Source: Paraburkholderia acidipaludis NBRC 101816
GTDB taxonomy: Bacteria > Pseudomonadota > Gammaproteobacteria > Burkholderiales > Burkholderiaceae
Length of the DNA stretch: 64,000 bases
Direction: 5' to 3'
NCBI RefSeq assembly: GCF_000684975.1
Contig: NZ_BAXZ01000026.1
Location: 35,091-99,090, forward strand
The position numbers were made by a program, and so were the translations under genes. The notes beneath the pieces were generated by a model. The model worked only from the letters and a program-made list of their open reading frames with translations. It was not told the DNA's origin and made no database searches. Below are positions 46,436-55,784 of this stretch, piece after piece; positions within the stretch are counted from its first letter, which is position 1; every line of letters begins with the position of its first letter.

Positions 46436-46762
46436 ATGATGAAGGGCCAACTCGCCGGGCTGATGAAGCAAGCTCAGCAGATGCAGGAAAACATGAAGAA
46501 GATGCAGGAGCAGCTTGCCCAGATCGAAGTCGAAGGACAGGCGGGCGCCGGTCTCGTCAAGGTGACGATGACGTGCCGCAACGACGTGCGTCGCGTCTCG
46601 ATCGACCCGAGCCTGCTCGCCGACGACAAGGACATGCTGGAAGACCTCGTCGCCGCGGCGTTCAACGACGCCGTGCGCAAGGCCGAAGCCACGTCGCAGG
46701 AGAAGATGGGCGGCATGACCTCGGGTCTGCCGCTGCCGCCGGGATTCAAGCTGCCGTTCTGA
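46436..46762 (+). CDS. YbaB/EbfC family nucleoid-associated protein
   Basis: A 108-residue DNA-binding protein (MMKGQLAGLMKQAQQMQENMKKMQ, then VTMTCRNDVRRVSIDPSLL) that forms tweezer-like dimers and coats DNA. The C-terminus is GLPLPPGFKLPF, typical of the family. A binding site AGAAGGAG precedes two adjacent ATG codons (46436, 46439). It sits between dnaX and recR as in most proteobacteria. Confidence 0.95.
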   Translation: MMKGQLAGLMKQAQQMQENMKKMQEQLAQIEVEGQAGAGLVKVTMTCRNDVRRVSIDPSLLADDKDMLEDLVAAAFNDAVRKAEATSQEKMGGMTSGLPLPPGFKLPF

Positions 46763-46895
46763 TGCCGTGCCGGCGGGCCGCCGCGCGCGGGCCCGCCGGG
46801 CGTGCTTCGCACGCAAAGCCTGCAGCACGAGATTGCGCGAGACCTCGTGCAAGATGTCTCGCGCAAGACCTACCGATTTGCCACGCTGAATCCGC

Positions 46896-47492
46896 ATGAA
46901 ACAACCTTCCGCCCTGGCCGCGCTTGTCGAGGCGCTGCGCGCGTTGCCCGGCGTCGGGCCGAAGTCGGCGCAGCGTATGGCTTACCACCTGATGCAGCAC
47001 GATCGCGAAGGTGCGGAGAAGCTCGGCGGCGCGCTTCTTTTCGCCACCGAAAACCTGAAGCACTGCGAAAAGTGCAACACGTTCACCGAAGCTCAGGTCT
47101 GCGAAACATGTCTCGACGAGGAGCGTGACCCCACGCTGCTGTGCGTGGTCGAAACGCCCGCCGACCAGATCATGCTCGAGCAGACCATGACCTGGCGCGG
47201 CCTGTATTTCGTGCTGATGGGGCATCTGAGCCCGCTCGACGGCATCGGCCCCAAGGAAATTCATTTCGACCGGCTCGTGAAGCGCGCCTCGGACGGCATC
47301 GTGAAGGAAGTCGTGCTCGCGACCAATTTCACGAACGAAGGCGAGGCCACGGCGCACTACCTCGGCCAGGCGCTGAAGGCGCGCGGTCTCGCGGTCACGC
47401 GCCTCGCGCGGGGCGTGCCGGTGGGCGGCGAGCTCGAATACGTCGATGCGGGCACGATTGCCCGCGCGATGCTCGACCGGCGCTCGATGTAG
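46896..47492 (+). CDS. recR: Recombination mediator RecR
   Basis: A 198-residue protein of the RecFOR pathway that loads RecA on gapped DNA. It has a helix-hairpin-helix (LRALPGVGPKSAQRMAYHL), four zinc cysteines (CEKCNTFTEAQVCETC) and a Toprim domain (CVVETPADQIMLEQ). Length matches the family. It closes the dnaX-ybaB-recR set. Confidence 0.97.
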   Translation: MKQPSALAALVEALRALPGVGPKSAQRMAYHLMQHDREGAEKLGGALLFATENLKHCEKCNTFTEAQVCETCLDEERDPTLLCVVETPADQIMLEQTMTWRGLYFVLMGHLSPLDGIGPKEIHFDRLVKRASDGIVKEVVLATNFTNEGEATAHYLGQALKARGLAVTRLARGVPVGGELEYVDAGTIARAMLDRRSM

Positions 47493-47564
47493 CATGCGCA
47501 TGGGCCGCGCGCGCCTTGCCGGGGCGCACCGCGCGGCGCGCATCGAAGAGACGAAAGGAGACTC

Positions 47565-48803
47565 ATGAGCGCAGCCACTACTCACGAATCCGCATCCGGC
47601 GAGCGCCCCGCGGGCCCGCTGGCCGGCGTGAAGGTGCTCGAACTCGGCACGCTGATCGCCGGTCCGTTCGCGGCGCGTTTTCTCGGCGAATTCGGCGCCG
47701 AGGTCATCAAGATCGAAGATCCCAAGGGCGGCGATCCGCTGCGCAAATGGCGCAAGCTGTATCCCGAGGCGGGCGGCACCTCGCTCTGGTGGGCCGTTCA
47801 GGCGCGCAACAAGAAGTCGGTGACGGTGAACCTGAAAGCCGAGGAGGGCAAGGAGATCGTTCGCCGCCTCGCAAGGGAAGCCGATATCGTCGTCGAGAAT
47901 TTTCGGCCCGGTCTGCTCGAAAAGCTCGGGCTTGGCTACGACGTGCTTTCGAAGGACAATCCCGGCCTCGTGATGGTGCGGCTTTCGGGCTATGGTCAGA
48001 GCGGCCCGTATCGCGATCGTCCCGGTTTTGGCGCGATCGCCGAATCGATGGGCGGCTTGCGCCACATCACCGGCTATCCCGATCTACCGCCGCCGCGCAT
48101 CGGCATTTCGATCGGCGATTCCATCGCCGCGCTGCACGGCGTGATCGGCGCGCTGATGGCGCTGCATCATCGCAACGTGAACGGCGGCAGCGGCCAGATC
48201 GTCGACGTCGCGCTCTACGAGGCCGTCTTCAACATGATGGAGAGCGTCGTGCCCGAATACGGCGTTTACGGCATGGTGCGCGAGCGTACCGGCGCGTCGC
48301 TGCCGGGCATCGTGCCCTCCAACACCTATCCGTGCCGCGACGGCAGCATCGTGATCGGCGGTAACAGCGACCCTATCTTCAAGCGCCTCATGACGGCGAT
48401 CGACCGCGAAGATCTCGCAAGCGACCCGGGCCTCGCGCACAACGATGGCCGCGTGCCGCGTACCGCGGAGATCGACGGTGCCATTGCCGCCTGGCTCTCC
48501 ACGCGCACGATCGACGAAGCGCTCGACGTGCTCAACGCGGCCGACGTGCCGGCGGGGCGCATCTATAGCGTCGCCGACATGTTCACCGATCCGCAGTTCA
48601 TGGCGCGCCAGATGATCCAGCAGTTCCGCTGGCAGGGGAAGGTGGACGTGGCGCTGCCCGCCGTGACGCCGAAACTCTCGACGACACCCGGCGAAACCCG
48701 CTGGCTCGGCCCCGAACTGGGCGAGCATACGGACGAAGTCCTGCGGGCGCTGGGCTACGGCGCCGAGGATATCGCACGGTTGCACGCGCAACAGATCGTC
48801 TGA
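47565..48803 (+). CDS. CaiB/BaiF family CoA transferase
   Basis: A 412-residue class III CoA transferase that moves CoA between carboxylic acids. The N-terminus (GVKVLELGTLIAGPFAARFL), the DIVVENFRPGLLEKLGLGYDVL segment and the probable catalytic Asp in IGISIGDSIAALHGV are visible. The acids used cannot be told from sequence. A GGAG binding site lies just before the ATG. It converges with a quinone oxidoreductase gene. Confidence 0.92.
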   Translation: MSAATTHESASGERPAGPLAGVKVLELGTLIAGPFAARFLGEFGAEVIKIEDPKGGDPLRKWRKLYPEAGGTSLWWAVQARNKKSVTVNLKAEEGKEIVRRLAREADIVVENFRPGLLEKLGLGYDVLSKDNPGLVMVRLSGYGQSGPYRDRPGFGAIAESMGGLRHITGYPDLPPPRIGISIGDSIAALHGVIGALMALHHRNVNGGSGQIVDVALYEAVFNMMESVVPEYGVYGMVRERTGASLPGIVPSNTYPCRDGSIVIGGNSDPIFKRLMTAIDREDLASDPGLAHNDGRVPRTAEIDGAIAAWLSTRTIDEALDVLNAADVPAGRIYSVADMFTDPQFMARQMIQQFRWQGKVDVALPAVTPKLSTTPGETRWLGPELGEHTDEVLRALGYGAEDIARLHAQQIV

Positions 48804-48826
48804 GACGCCGCGAAAATCCCGGCACG

Positions 48827-48854
48827 AAAAACGGCGCGCATGGCGCGCGCCGTT
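48827..48854 (-). terminator. Rho-independent terminator of the quinone oxidoreductase gene
   Basis: On the minus strand AACGGCGCGC / GCGCGCCGTT (48854-48845 with 48839-48830) is followed by TTTTTCG. It lies about 37 bases after the minus-strand stop codon. Confidence 0.8.
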
Positions 48855-48890
48855 GTGAGCGGAAACTAGCCGGAAACTGAGCGAAGGCGC

Positions 48891-49862
48891 TCAGGGCTCG
48901 ATCACGATCTTGCCGGTCACCTTGCGCGACGCCATATCCTTGAGGGCCTGCGCGGCATCGGCGAGCGGGTAGCGCTTCGAGACGTACGGCTTGAGCTTGC
49001 CTTCGCCGATCCACTTGACCATTTCGGCGAATGCCGCCGCGTTGCGCTGCGGCTCGCGTCGCGCGAAATCACCCCAGAACACGCCGACGAGACTCGCGCC
49101 CTTGAGCAGCGCGAGATTGAGCGGCAGCTTCGGAATCTCGCCGTTGGCGAAGCCCACCACGAGGTAGCGGCCGCGCCAGCCGATGCTGCGAAACGCCGGT
49201 TCGGCGTACTGGCCGCCGACCGGATCGTAGATCACATCGGGGCCCTTGCCGTCGGTGAGCGCCTTGATGCGCTCGCGCAGGTCTTCGGTGCTGTAGTTGA
49301 TCGTGGCATCGGCGCCGTAGCGGCGGCAGATCTCCAGCTTCTCTTCGCTCGACGCCGCGGCAATCACGCGCGCGCCCAGCACCTTGCCGATCTCCACGGC
49401 GGCGAGACCGACGCCGCCCGCGGCGCCCAGCACGAGCATGGTTTCGCCCGCACGCAGCGCAGCACGGTCGACCACGGCGTGATGCGAGGTGCCGTAGGCG
49501 AGGGTGAAGGCGGCGGCCGAAGCGAAGTCGGCGCCTTCGGGCAGCAGCACGCAGGCGTCGGCGCTGGCGATTGCCTGTTCGGCGAAGCCGCCCTGGCCCA
49601 CGTAGGCGACGACGCGCGTGCCCGGTGCGAGTTTTACGCCGTCGCCTGCCGCCCGCACGACGCCTGCGACTTCGGCGCCCGGCGTGAAGGGCAGCGGCGG
49701 CTTCATTTGATACTTGTTTTCGATGATCAGCACGTCGGGAAAATTGACGGCGGCGGCCTTCACGTCGATCATGACCTGGCCCGGTCCGGGCGTGAGGTCG
49801 GGCAGTGCTTCGAGCGTGAGCGTATCGGGCGGACCGTACTGGTTGCAGCGGATGGCGCGCAT
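48891..49862 (-). CDS. NADPH:quinone oxidoreductase, zinc-independent MDR family
   Basis: A 323-residue medium-chain reductase of the quinone oxidoreductase (zeta-crystallin) type. The nucleotide-binding segment is LVLGAAGGVGLAAVEIGK and the N-terminal part has VDVKAAAVNFPDVL-like sequence. The structural zinc cysteines of alcohol dehydrogenases are absent. It probably reduces quinones or enones; the substrate is unknown. The start at 49862 (MRAIRCNQYGPPDTL) fits the family. It is divergent from surE. Confidence 0.92.
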   Translation of the reverse strand: MRAIRCNQYGPPDTLTLEALPDLTPGPGQVMIDVKAAAVNFPDVLIIENKYQMKPPLPFTPGAEVAGVVRAAGDGVKLAPGTRVVAYVGQGGFAEQAIASADACVLLPEGADFASAAAFTLAYGTSHHAVVDRAALRAGETMLVLGAAGGVGLAAVEIGKVLGARVIAAASSEEKLEICRRYGADATINYSTEDLRERIKALTDGKGPDVIYDPVGGQYAEPAFRSIGWRGRYLVVGFANGEIPKLPLNLALLKGASLVGVFWGDFARREPQRNAAAFAEMVKWIGEGKLKPYVSKRYPLADAAQALKDMASRKVTGKIVIEP

Positions 49863-50120
49863 CGTGTCTCCTGTTCTGTCGCGTCGTTCGTGAAATCGGC
49901 ACCAGCGGACAGTGTACGGCAAATCGATAAAATGCGAACGACCGTGCGATTCGGTCTGGCGCTAATGACCGGTGTCGCGCGGTGCCGAGAAGCCACGCCG
50001 AAGGGCACAGGAATGTGCGCGCGGCAAGGCCGGCGAGCGTGGAAAGCGCGGCCCGTGGCGCCGGGGGCGATGCGCCGGGCTGTCGTTCGCCTGCCTTCTT
50101 TCCTCGGTTACAATCGACTG

Positions 50121-50882
50121 ATGCGAATACTACTCAGCAACGACGACGGTTATCTCGCCCCCGGCCTCGCAGCGCTCTACGAGGCGCTCCAGCCGCTCGG
50201 CGAGGTCATCGTGATGGCGCCGGAGCAGAACTGCAGCGGCGCATCGAACTCGCTGACGCTGTGGCGTCCGCTGTCGGTACTGCGCTCGGCGACCACGGGC
50301 TTCTACTACGTGAACGGCACGCCCACCGACTCCGTTCACATCGCGCTCACCGGCATGCTGGAGCACAAGCCCGACCTCGTCGTTTCCGGCATCAACAACG
50401 GCCAGAACATGGGCGAAGACACGCTCTATTCGGGCACCGTGGCCGCCGCCACGGAAGGCATCATGTTCGGCGTGCCGGCCATTGCGTTCTCGCTGGTCGA
50501 CAAGGACTGGGTGCACCTCGACACGGCTGCGCGCGTCGCCGCCGAAATCGTGGCGCATTACCTGGCCCAACCGTTGCCGGGACACCCATTGCTGAACGTC
50601 AATATTCCGAACCTGCCTTACGACGAACTCGGCGAGTGGCGCGTGACGCGCCTTGGCAAGCGCCACCCCTCGCAGCCCGTGATCGCCCAGACCAACCCGC
50701 GCGGCGAGCCGATCTACTGGATCGGCCCGGCGGGCAGCGCGCGAGATGCGAGCGAAGGCACGGATTTTCATGCGGTGTCGCACGGCCATGTGTCGATCAC
50801 GCCGCTGCAACTCGATCTGACCCACACGCAGATGTTGCCTGAGACGCACGCATGGGTGCGCCAAGGCGGCAGCGCTTCATGA
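50121..50882 (+). CDS. surE: 5'/3'-nucleotidase SurE
   Basis: A 253-residue metal-dependent nucleotidase that hydrolyses nucleoside monophosphates, important in stationary phase. The metal site is in MRILLSNDDGY (Asn7, Asp8, Asp9), with CSGASNSLTL and SGINNGQNMG also conserved. The ATG at 50121 is fixed by this N-terminus. Its stop overlaps the pcm ATG by four bases. It heads the conserved surE-pcm-nlpD-rpoS set. Confidence 0.97.
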   Translation: MRILLSNDDGYLAPGLAALYEALQPLGEVIVMAPEQNCSGASNSLTLWRPLSVLRSATTGFYYVNGTPTDSVHIALTGMLEHKPDLVVSGINNGQNMGEDTLYSGTVAAATEGIMFGVPAIAFSLVDKDWVHLDTAARVAAEIVAHYLAQPLPGHPLLNVNIPNLPYDELGEWRVTRLGKRHPSQPVIAQTNPRGEPIYWIGPAGSARDASEGTDFHAVSHGHVSITPLQLDLTHTQMLPETHAWVRQGGSAS

Positions 50883-51979
50883 CCGGCGAGCGCACCCGGC
50901 GTTTTCCGCTCGGACTTGCGGATCTCGTGCGCGAGCCGCGCCAGCGTGACGCGCGCCTTGGCGAAGCCCGTGCGCCGCTCGCGAGCGGCGCGAAGCCCGT
51001 CGCGGTGAAGGGCGGGGCCGCGCAGGCGCCGCGCGCCGGCGGCGCGGGCGCTGCGCCTGGCGCTATCGGGTCGGGCAAGCCCGGAGCAACGCGCACGGCG
51101 CGCCCCGGCGAAGCGTCGGCGAAGCCCTCGATCAAGTCGCCGGTCAAGTCGTCGGCCACCGCGCGCGCGGGCGAAGCGCGCCGCAGCGATGCGCCGCGGA
51201 TCGCGCAACCCGTCACGTCGGCCAACCGTTCGAGCGCGCTGCGCACTTCTGTCCCGCGTCCGGGCGCGGTGCCGGCTTCCGGTGCGCCCGGCGTGCCGTT
51301 GAACAGCGCGTTTGCATTGACTTCGGAACGGGTTCGCGAACGCATGGTCGAACGCCTGCGTGCGAACGGCATTGCCGATCCGCGGGTGCTGCAGGCGCTT
51401 GCGGCCGTGCCGCGCCACATGTTCGTCGATCCCGGTCTCGCGACTCAGGCCTACGAAGATGCGGCGCTGCCGATCGGCCATCAGCAGACCATCTCGAAGC
51501 CTTCGGTGGTGGCCCGCATGCTCGAACTCGCGGGCGCGGGCCGCGCGCTCGACCGGGTGCTCGAGATCGGCACCGGCTGCGGCTATCAGGCCGCCGTGTT
51601 GAGCCACATCGCACGCGACGTTTATTCGATCGAGCGCATCAAGCCGCTGTACGAGCGGGCGAAGACGAATCTTCGTCCGCTGCGCATCCCGAATATCCGG
51701 CTGCATTACGGTGACGGCAGGCTCGGATTGCCGTCGGTGGCGCCGTTCAACGCGATCGTGATCGCGGCCGCAGGGCTTGATGTGCCGCAGGCGCTGCTCG
51801 AGCAACTCGCCATAGGCGGACGGCTCGTGGCGCCGGTCGCGTCGACTGGCGCCCCTGACGGCGATGCGGCCCAGGCAACCCAGGTGCTGATCGTGGTCGA
51901 GCGCACGGGGCCGGCGCAGTGGCGAGAGTCGCGGCTTGATCGCGTTTTCTTTGTCCCCTTAAAATCCGGAGTGATCTGA
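50879..51979 (+). CDS. pcm: Protein-L-isoaspartate O-methyltransferase with long N-terminal extension
   Basis: A 366-residue protein. The methyltransferase core (about residues 143-366) has the SAM-binding EIGTGCGYQAAVL and the substrate-binding AYEDAALPIGHQQTIS and VPRHMF segments; it methylates isoaspartyl residues in damaged proteins. The first about 142 residues are Ala/Pro/Gly/Lys-rich and probably disordered; most family members are about 210-220 residues long. The ATG at 50879 overlaps the surE stop, which favours the long form. nlpD follows after five bases. Confidence 0.92.
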   Translation: MTGERTRRFPLGLADLVREPRQRDARLGEARAPLASGAKPVAVKGGAAQAPRAGGAGAAPGAIGSGKPGATRTARPGEASAKPSIKSPVKSSATARAGEARRSDAPRIAQPVTSANRSSALRTSVPRPGAVPASGAPGVPLNSAFALTSERVRERMVERLRANGIADPRVLQALAAVPRHMFVDPGLATQAYEDAALPIGHQQTISKPSVVARMLELAGAGRALDRVLEIGTGCGYQAAVLSHIARDVYSIERIKPLYERAKTNLRPLRIPNIRLHYGDGRLGLPSVAPFNAIVIAAAGLDVPQALLEQLAIGGRLVAPVASTGAPDGDAAQATQVLIVVERTGPAQWRESRLDRVFFVPLKSGVI

Positions 51980-51984
51980 AACCG

Positions 51985-52863
51985 ATGAGTATGTTGCGCG
52001 CGATGCAAAGAAACCGCTTGAATGTCGATCTCACCGCAGCCCGGCGCGGCGCTTCCGTCATCGCGCTCTGCCTGCTGACCGCCTGCGCGACGAGGCTCGA
52101 CCAGGCGCCTGTCGTCGACCGCACCGCGCCGCTCGGCACCGCCGCCGCGCAGCCGGCCGTGCCGCTCGGGCCGCCGCCTCCGGGATACTACCGGGTGAAA
52201 CCGGGCGACACACTCTATAGGATTGCGCTCGAAAACGGCCAGAGCTATCGCGACATCGCGACGTGGAACAATCTCGCCAATCCGAATCAGATCGAGGTGG
52301 ATCAGTTGCTGCGCGTCGTGCCGCCGGGCGCGAATCCGGCGGCGTCGACGCCGGGCGTCGTTACCGCACCGGTGCCGGGCGGCAACGTGACGAGCGTGCC
52401 GTCGGCGTCCGTGCCGCCGATTGTCGGCTCGGGTGCCGGCGCCGCGGCTGTGCCGCCGCCGCAGGCAAGCGCCGGCGACATGGCTGCGCCTGCCGGCAGC
52501 ATTGCGCTGGCATGGCCGGTGCGCGGCCCGGTGCTCAACGGCTTCGACGACACGAAGAACAAGGGCATCGACATTGGCGGGGCGGCAGGCGACCCCGTCA
52601 AGGCTGCCGGCGACGGCCGCGTGGTTTATGCCGGAAACGGGCTGCGCGGATACGGCAATCTCATTATCATCAAGCATGACGCCACGTATTTGACGGCGTA
52701 TGCACACAACCGCACTTTGATGGTAAAAGAAGGGGATGCCGTTACGAAAGGTCAGAAGATCGCCGAAATGGGCAACACCGATTCCGACCGTGTGATGCTG
52801 CATTTCGAAGTCCGCCGTCAGGGCAAACCCGTCGACCCACTGAAGTACTTGCCGCCGCAATAA
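51985..52863 (+). CDS. nlpD: NlpD-like lipoprotein, LysM plus degenerate M23 domain
   Basis: A 292-residue outer membrane lipoprotein with lipobox LTAC, a LysM domain (YYRVKPGDTLYRIAL) and a C-terminal M23 domain. The M23 metal residues are degenerate: the site reads NKGIDIGG in place of HxGxD, as in E. coli NlpD. It should therefore activate an amidase (AmiC type) during cell separation and not cut peptidoglycan itself. In E. coli the main rpoS promoter lies inside nlpD, and rpoS follows here after 13 bases. Confidence 0.94.
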   Translation: MSMLRAMQRNRLNVDLTAARRGASVIALCLLTACATRLDQAPVVDRTAPLGTAAAQPAVPLGPPPPGYYRVKPGDTLYRIALENGQSYRDIATWNNLANPNQIEVDQLLRVVPPGANPAASTPGVVTAPVPGGNVTSVPSASVPPIVGSGAGAAAVPPPQASAGDMAAPAGSIALAWPVRGPVLNGFDDTKNKGIDIGGAAGDPVKAAGDGRVVYAGNGLRGYGNLIIIKHDATYLTAYAHNRTLMVKEGDAVTKGQKIAEMGNTDSDRVMLHFEVRRQGKPVDPLKYLPPQ

Positions 52864-52876
52864 TAGCGAGCCGACC

Positions 52877-53953
52877 ATGCCGAAATCGAAGCGTCGTCCG
52901 CAGCAAACCGAGTCTGACAGTCAGGCCGCGCCGGTTTCGGTCGAAGACGGCGCTGCGTCTGGCGAGGACGAAGCGCTGTCCGAGCTCGACAACGGCCGCG
53001 AGTTCGACGAGCGCGAGGCTGCCACGGAAGAAGAGGGCAGCCGCGAGGCCGCCGAGCCGGCGCCGGAGGACGACTTCCGTGCGATGCTGCAGGCCGAGTT
53101 GACGGCCGACACCATCCAGCACTACCTGAACCGCATCAGCGTGAAGCCGCTGCTCACGGTCGAGGAAGAGCAGCGCTATTCGCGCCTCGCGAAGGCGGGC
53201 GAGTTCGAAGCACGCCAGGTCATGATCGAGCGCAATCTGCGGCTCGTGGTCAGCATTGCGAAAGGCTATCTGAATCGCGGCGTGCCGCTGCTCGACCTGA
53301 TCGAAGAGGGCAATCTCGGCCTCATGCACGCCATCGAGAAATTCGATCCTGCTCGCGGTTTCCGTTTCTCGACCTATGCGACGTGGTGGATCCGTCAGAG
53401 TATCGAGCGCGCGATCATGAACCAGGCGCGTACCGTACGGCTGCCGGTGCACGTGATCCGCGAGCTCAATCAGGTGCTGCGCGCGAAGCGCCATCTGGAG
53501 AAGAATTCGCTGAATGCTGATTCGGCATCCGAACGGCGCGACGCGAGCATCGACGACATCGCCTATCTCACCGGCAAGACGAGCGAAGAAGTCACCGACA
53601 TCCTCGCGCTCAACGAGCACACGGCGTCGCTCGACGCGCCGCTCGACCTCGACCCCGCGAGCAGTCTGCTCGATCTGCTCTCCGACGACCAGAGCCAGTC
53701 GCCCGATGCCGAGGTGCAGCATCGCGAGCTGGAGACGCTCACGCGCGCCTGGCTGGGTCGCCTGTCAGACAAGCACCGCCACGTCATCGAACGGCGCTTC
53801 GGGCTGAACCATATCGAGCCCGCGACGCTCGAAGAGCTGGCCGACGAAATGGGCCTGACGCGCGAGCGCGTCCGTCAGATCCAGCAGGAAGCGCTCGTGC
53901 GGCTCAAGCGCTTTTTCGCGTCCAACGGCGTGCGCAAAGACGCCGTTCTGTAA
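52877..53953 (+). CDS. rpoS: RNA polymerase sigma factor RpoS
   Basis: A 358-residue stationary-phase and general stress sigma factor. The acidic N-terminal region is followed by sigma 1.2 (DTIQHYLNRISVKPLL), region 2 with core and -10 recognition (LIEEGNLGLMHAIEKFDP, GFRFSTYATWWIRQSIERAI), region 3 and region 4 (LEELADEMGLTRERVRQIQ). Length and order fit RpoS, and its place after nlpD settles it against the housekeeping RpoD. Confidence 0.97.
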   Translation: MPKSKRRPQQTESDSQAAPVSVEDGAASGEDEALSELDNGREFDEREAATEEEGSREAAEPAPEDDFRAMLQAELTADTIQHYLNRISVKPLLTVEEEQRYSRLAKAGEFEARQVMIERNLRLVVSIAKGYLNRGVPLLDLIEEGNLGLMHAIEKFDPARGFRFSTYATWWIRQSIERAIMNQARTVRLPVHVIRELNQVLRAKRHLEKNSLNADSASERRDASIDDIAYLTGKTSEEVTDILALNEHTASLDAPLDLDPASSLLDLLSDDQSQSPDAEVQHRELETLTRAWLGRLSDKHRHVIERRFGLNHIEPATLEELADEMGLTRERVRQIQQEALVRLKRFFASNGVRKDAVL

Positions 53954-54013
53954 ATTCCGCATTTCGCGCCTTTTGTTTTGCCAATCCGGCAGTTCGACTC
54001 GATGTTCGACTGA

Positions 54014-54790
54014 ATGACACCTGTACTCGTATTCGACATCGAGACGATTCCCGATGTCGACGGCATTCGCCGTCTCGAAAATCTCCCCGCTTCGCTCACC
54101 GACGCCGAAGTGGCCGAACATGCGTTTGCCGCGCGGCGTGAGAAGACCGGCAGCGATTTCCTGCCGCACCACCTGCAGCGCGTCGCGGCGATTTCGTGCG
54201 TGTTCCGCGACGGCCAGGGTTTTCGCGTGCGCTCGCTCGGCACGCCTGCGGACGGTGAGGCCGCGCTGGTCCAGTCGTTCTACCGCACGATCGAGAAGTA
54301 CACGCCGCAGCTCGTCTCGTGGAATGGCGGCGGCTTCGACCTGCCGGTGCTGCACTACCGGGCGCTCGTGCATGGCATACGCGCGTCGCGCTACTGGGAT
54401 CTCGGCGAAGAGGACCGCGACTTCAAGTGGAACAACTACATCAGCCGCTATCACTCGCGTCACACCGACCTGATGGACGTGCTGGCGATGTATCAGGCGC
54501 GCGCCAACGCGCCGCTCGACGCGCTGGCGAAGCTCTGCGGGTTTCCGGGCAAGCTCGGCATGGACGGCAGCCAGGTGTGGACGGCGTTCCAGGAGGGACG
54601 TATCGAGGAGATTCGCAACTATTGCGAAACCGACGTGGTCAACACGTATCTGCTTTACTGCCGCTTTCAGATGATGCGCGGCGGTTTTACCGAGCGTGAA
54701 TACGAAGACGAAATCGCGCACGTGAAGAACGCGCTGGCCGCGGAACCGGCGCCGCACTGGGCCGAATATCTCGCGGCGTTTGGCAGCTGA
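54014..54790 (+). CDS. DEDD-type 3'-5' exonuclease (PolB exo2-like)
   Basis: A 258-residue exonuclease of the predicted polysaccharide/PolB-exo2 family. Exo I residues are in VFDIETIPD, Exo II near VSWNGGGFDLPVLHYRA and Exo III in IRNYCETDVVNTYLLY. It probably trims DNA or RNA 3' ends; its role in the cell is not known. It follows rpoS by 60 bases in the same direction. Confidence 0.92.
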   Translation: MTPVLVFDIETIPDVDGIRRLENLPASLTDAEVAEHAFAARREKTGSDFLPHHLQRVAAISCVFRDGQGFRVRSLGTPADGEAALVQSFYRTIEKYTPQLVSWNGGGFDLPVLHYRALVHGIRASRYWDLGEEDRDFKWNNYISRYHSRHTDLMDVLAMYQARANAPLDALAKLCGFPGKLGMDGSQVWTAFQEGRIEEIRNYCETDVVNTYLLYCRFQMMRGGFTEREYEDEIAHVKNALAAEPAPHWAEYLAAFGS

Positions 54791-54820
54791 GTTGCCCTGA
54801 GTTTCGCCTGCCGGGGGGCG

Positions 54821-55681
54821 TCAGGCCAACTCCAGCACGATCGGCTGGTGGTCCGACGCCTGCGTCGCACCCTCGATTTCGCAGCGCTTCAGACGCCCGC
54901 GCAGATCCTCCGTGACAAACACGAAGTCGCACGCGATCGGTCCCGACGACCACTGCCCGGTGTCGTAGACACCCGCAGTCGGAGGCGGGGTCGCGCCAGG
55001 GTGCAGCGTCGTCCATGCGTCGACGAACGCGGGACTGCCGGCGATCGGTTCGAGCATGCGCACGTACGCCTCGCTGCCCCACGCACTGTTGAAATCGCCG
55101 CAGAGGATTGCGCTCACGGGGCGGCCCGTGGGGGCGAACGGGCCGGTCGCGTTTTCGGCCGGCGCGGGCGAGGCGGCATGCTCTGCCGCTTCCTGCTGGA
55201 GTCGCCGCAGCTCGTTCACCTGCGCGAGCCGCTGGCGCACGGAATAGAACTCCAGATGCGTGACGAGCACGCGCAATGCGGCGCCTGGCGCCTCCAGCAC
55301 GGCTTCGAGGGCGACGCGTTGCATCGACGGCGCGGCGGGATCGGCGGGCCAGGGCAGCGTGTGGCGGAATACCTGCGCAACGGGCAGGCGCGTGGCGATC
55401 GCGTTGCCGAACTGGCGCCGCCGCGTACCGGCGGCGCCGGCCGCGGCCGGGAGATCGGCGCCGATGGCCTCGAACACCGTGTAGCCGGGCAAAAGCGCCG
55501 CCAGTTCGGTGAACTGATCGTCGCCAGGGCCGCCCGGCAGGCCCGCGAAGCCGCGCGTGAGCTCTTGCATACAGAGCACGTCGAAATCCGCGAGCCGCCG
55601 TGCCTCGCGGACGGTGCGCGCCAGATCGACTACGCCCGCCGCGTCGCGGCCCCACTGTACGTTCCAGCTAAGCAGTTTCAT
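54821..55681 (-). CDS. Endonuclease/exonuclease/phosphatase family protein
   Basis: A 286-residue protein of the EEP fold. Conserved segments are LLSWNVQWGRD, the metal-binding LCMQELT, CGDFNSAWGSEAY and the C-terminal SDHQPIVLE. It could be a nuclease or a phosphodiesterase on lipids or nucleotides. No signal peptide is seen. It converges with the exonuclease gene. Confidence 0.88.
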   Translation of the reverse strand: MKLLSWNVQWGRDAAGVVDLARTVREARRLADFDVLCMQELTRGFAGLPGGPGDDQFTELAALLPGYTVFEAIGADLPAAAGAAGTRRRQFGNAIATRLPVAQVFRHTLPWPADPAAPSMQRVALEAVLEAPGAALRVLVTHLEFYSVRQRLAQVNELRRLQQEAAEHAASPAPAENATGPFAPTGRPVSAILCGDFNSAWGSEAYVRMLEPIAGSPAFVDAWTTLHPGATPPPTAGVYDTGQWSSGPIACDFVFVTEDLRGRLKRCEIEGATQASDHQPIVLELA

Positions 55682-55784
55682 GGCTATCCGCAGAGGGGGA
55701 TCGGCATGATCCTAATGTAGGCGAAGGGGAGATCTTCGTCCCTCGCCTTCGTCTCAAGCCGGAGTGTCGCCCTCTGGGATGCAC

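Noticed and set aside
45019..46437. 472-codon minus-strand frame opposite dnaX
   Set aside because: It is the antisense shadow of the GC-rich, Ala/Pro-coding dnaX linker; the Arg-rich translation has no family features.
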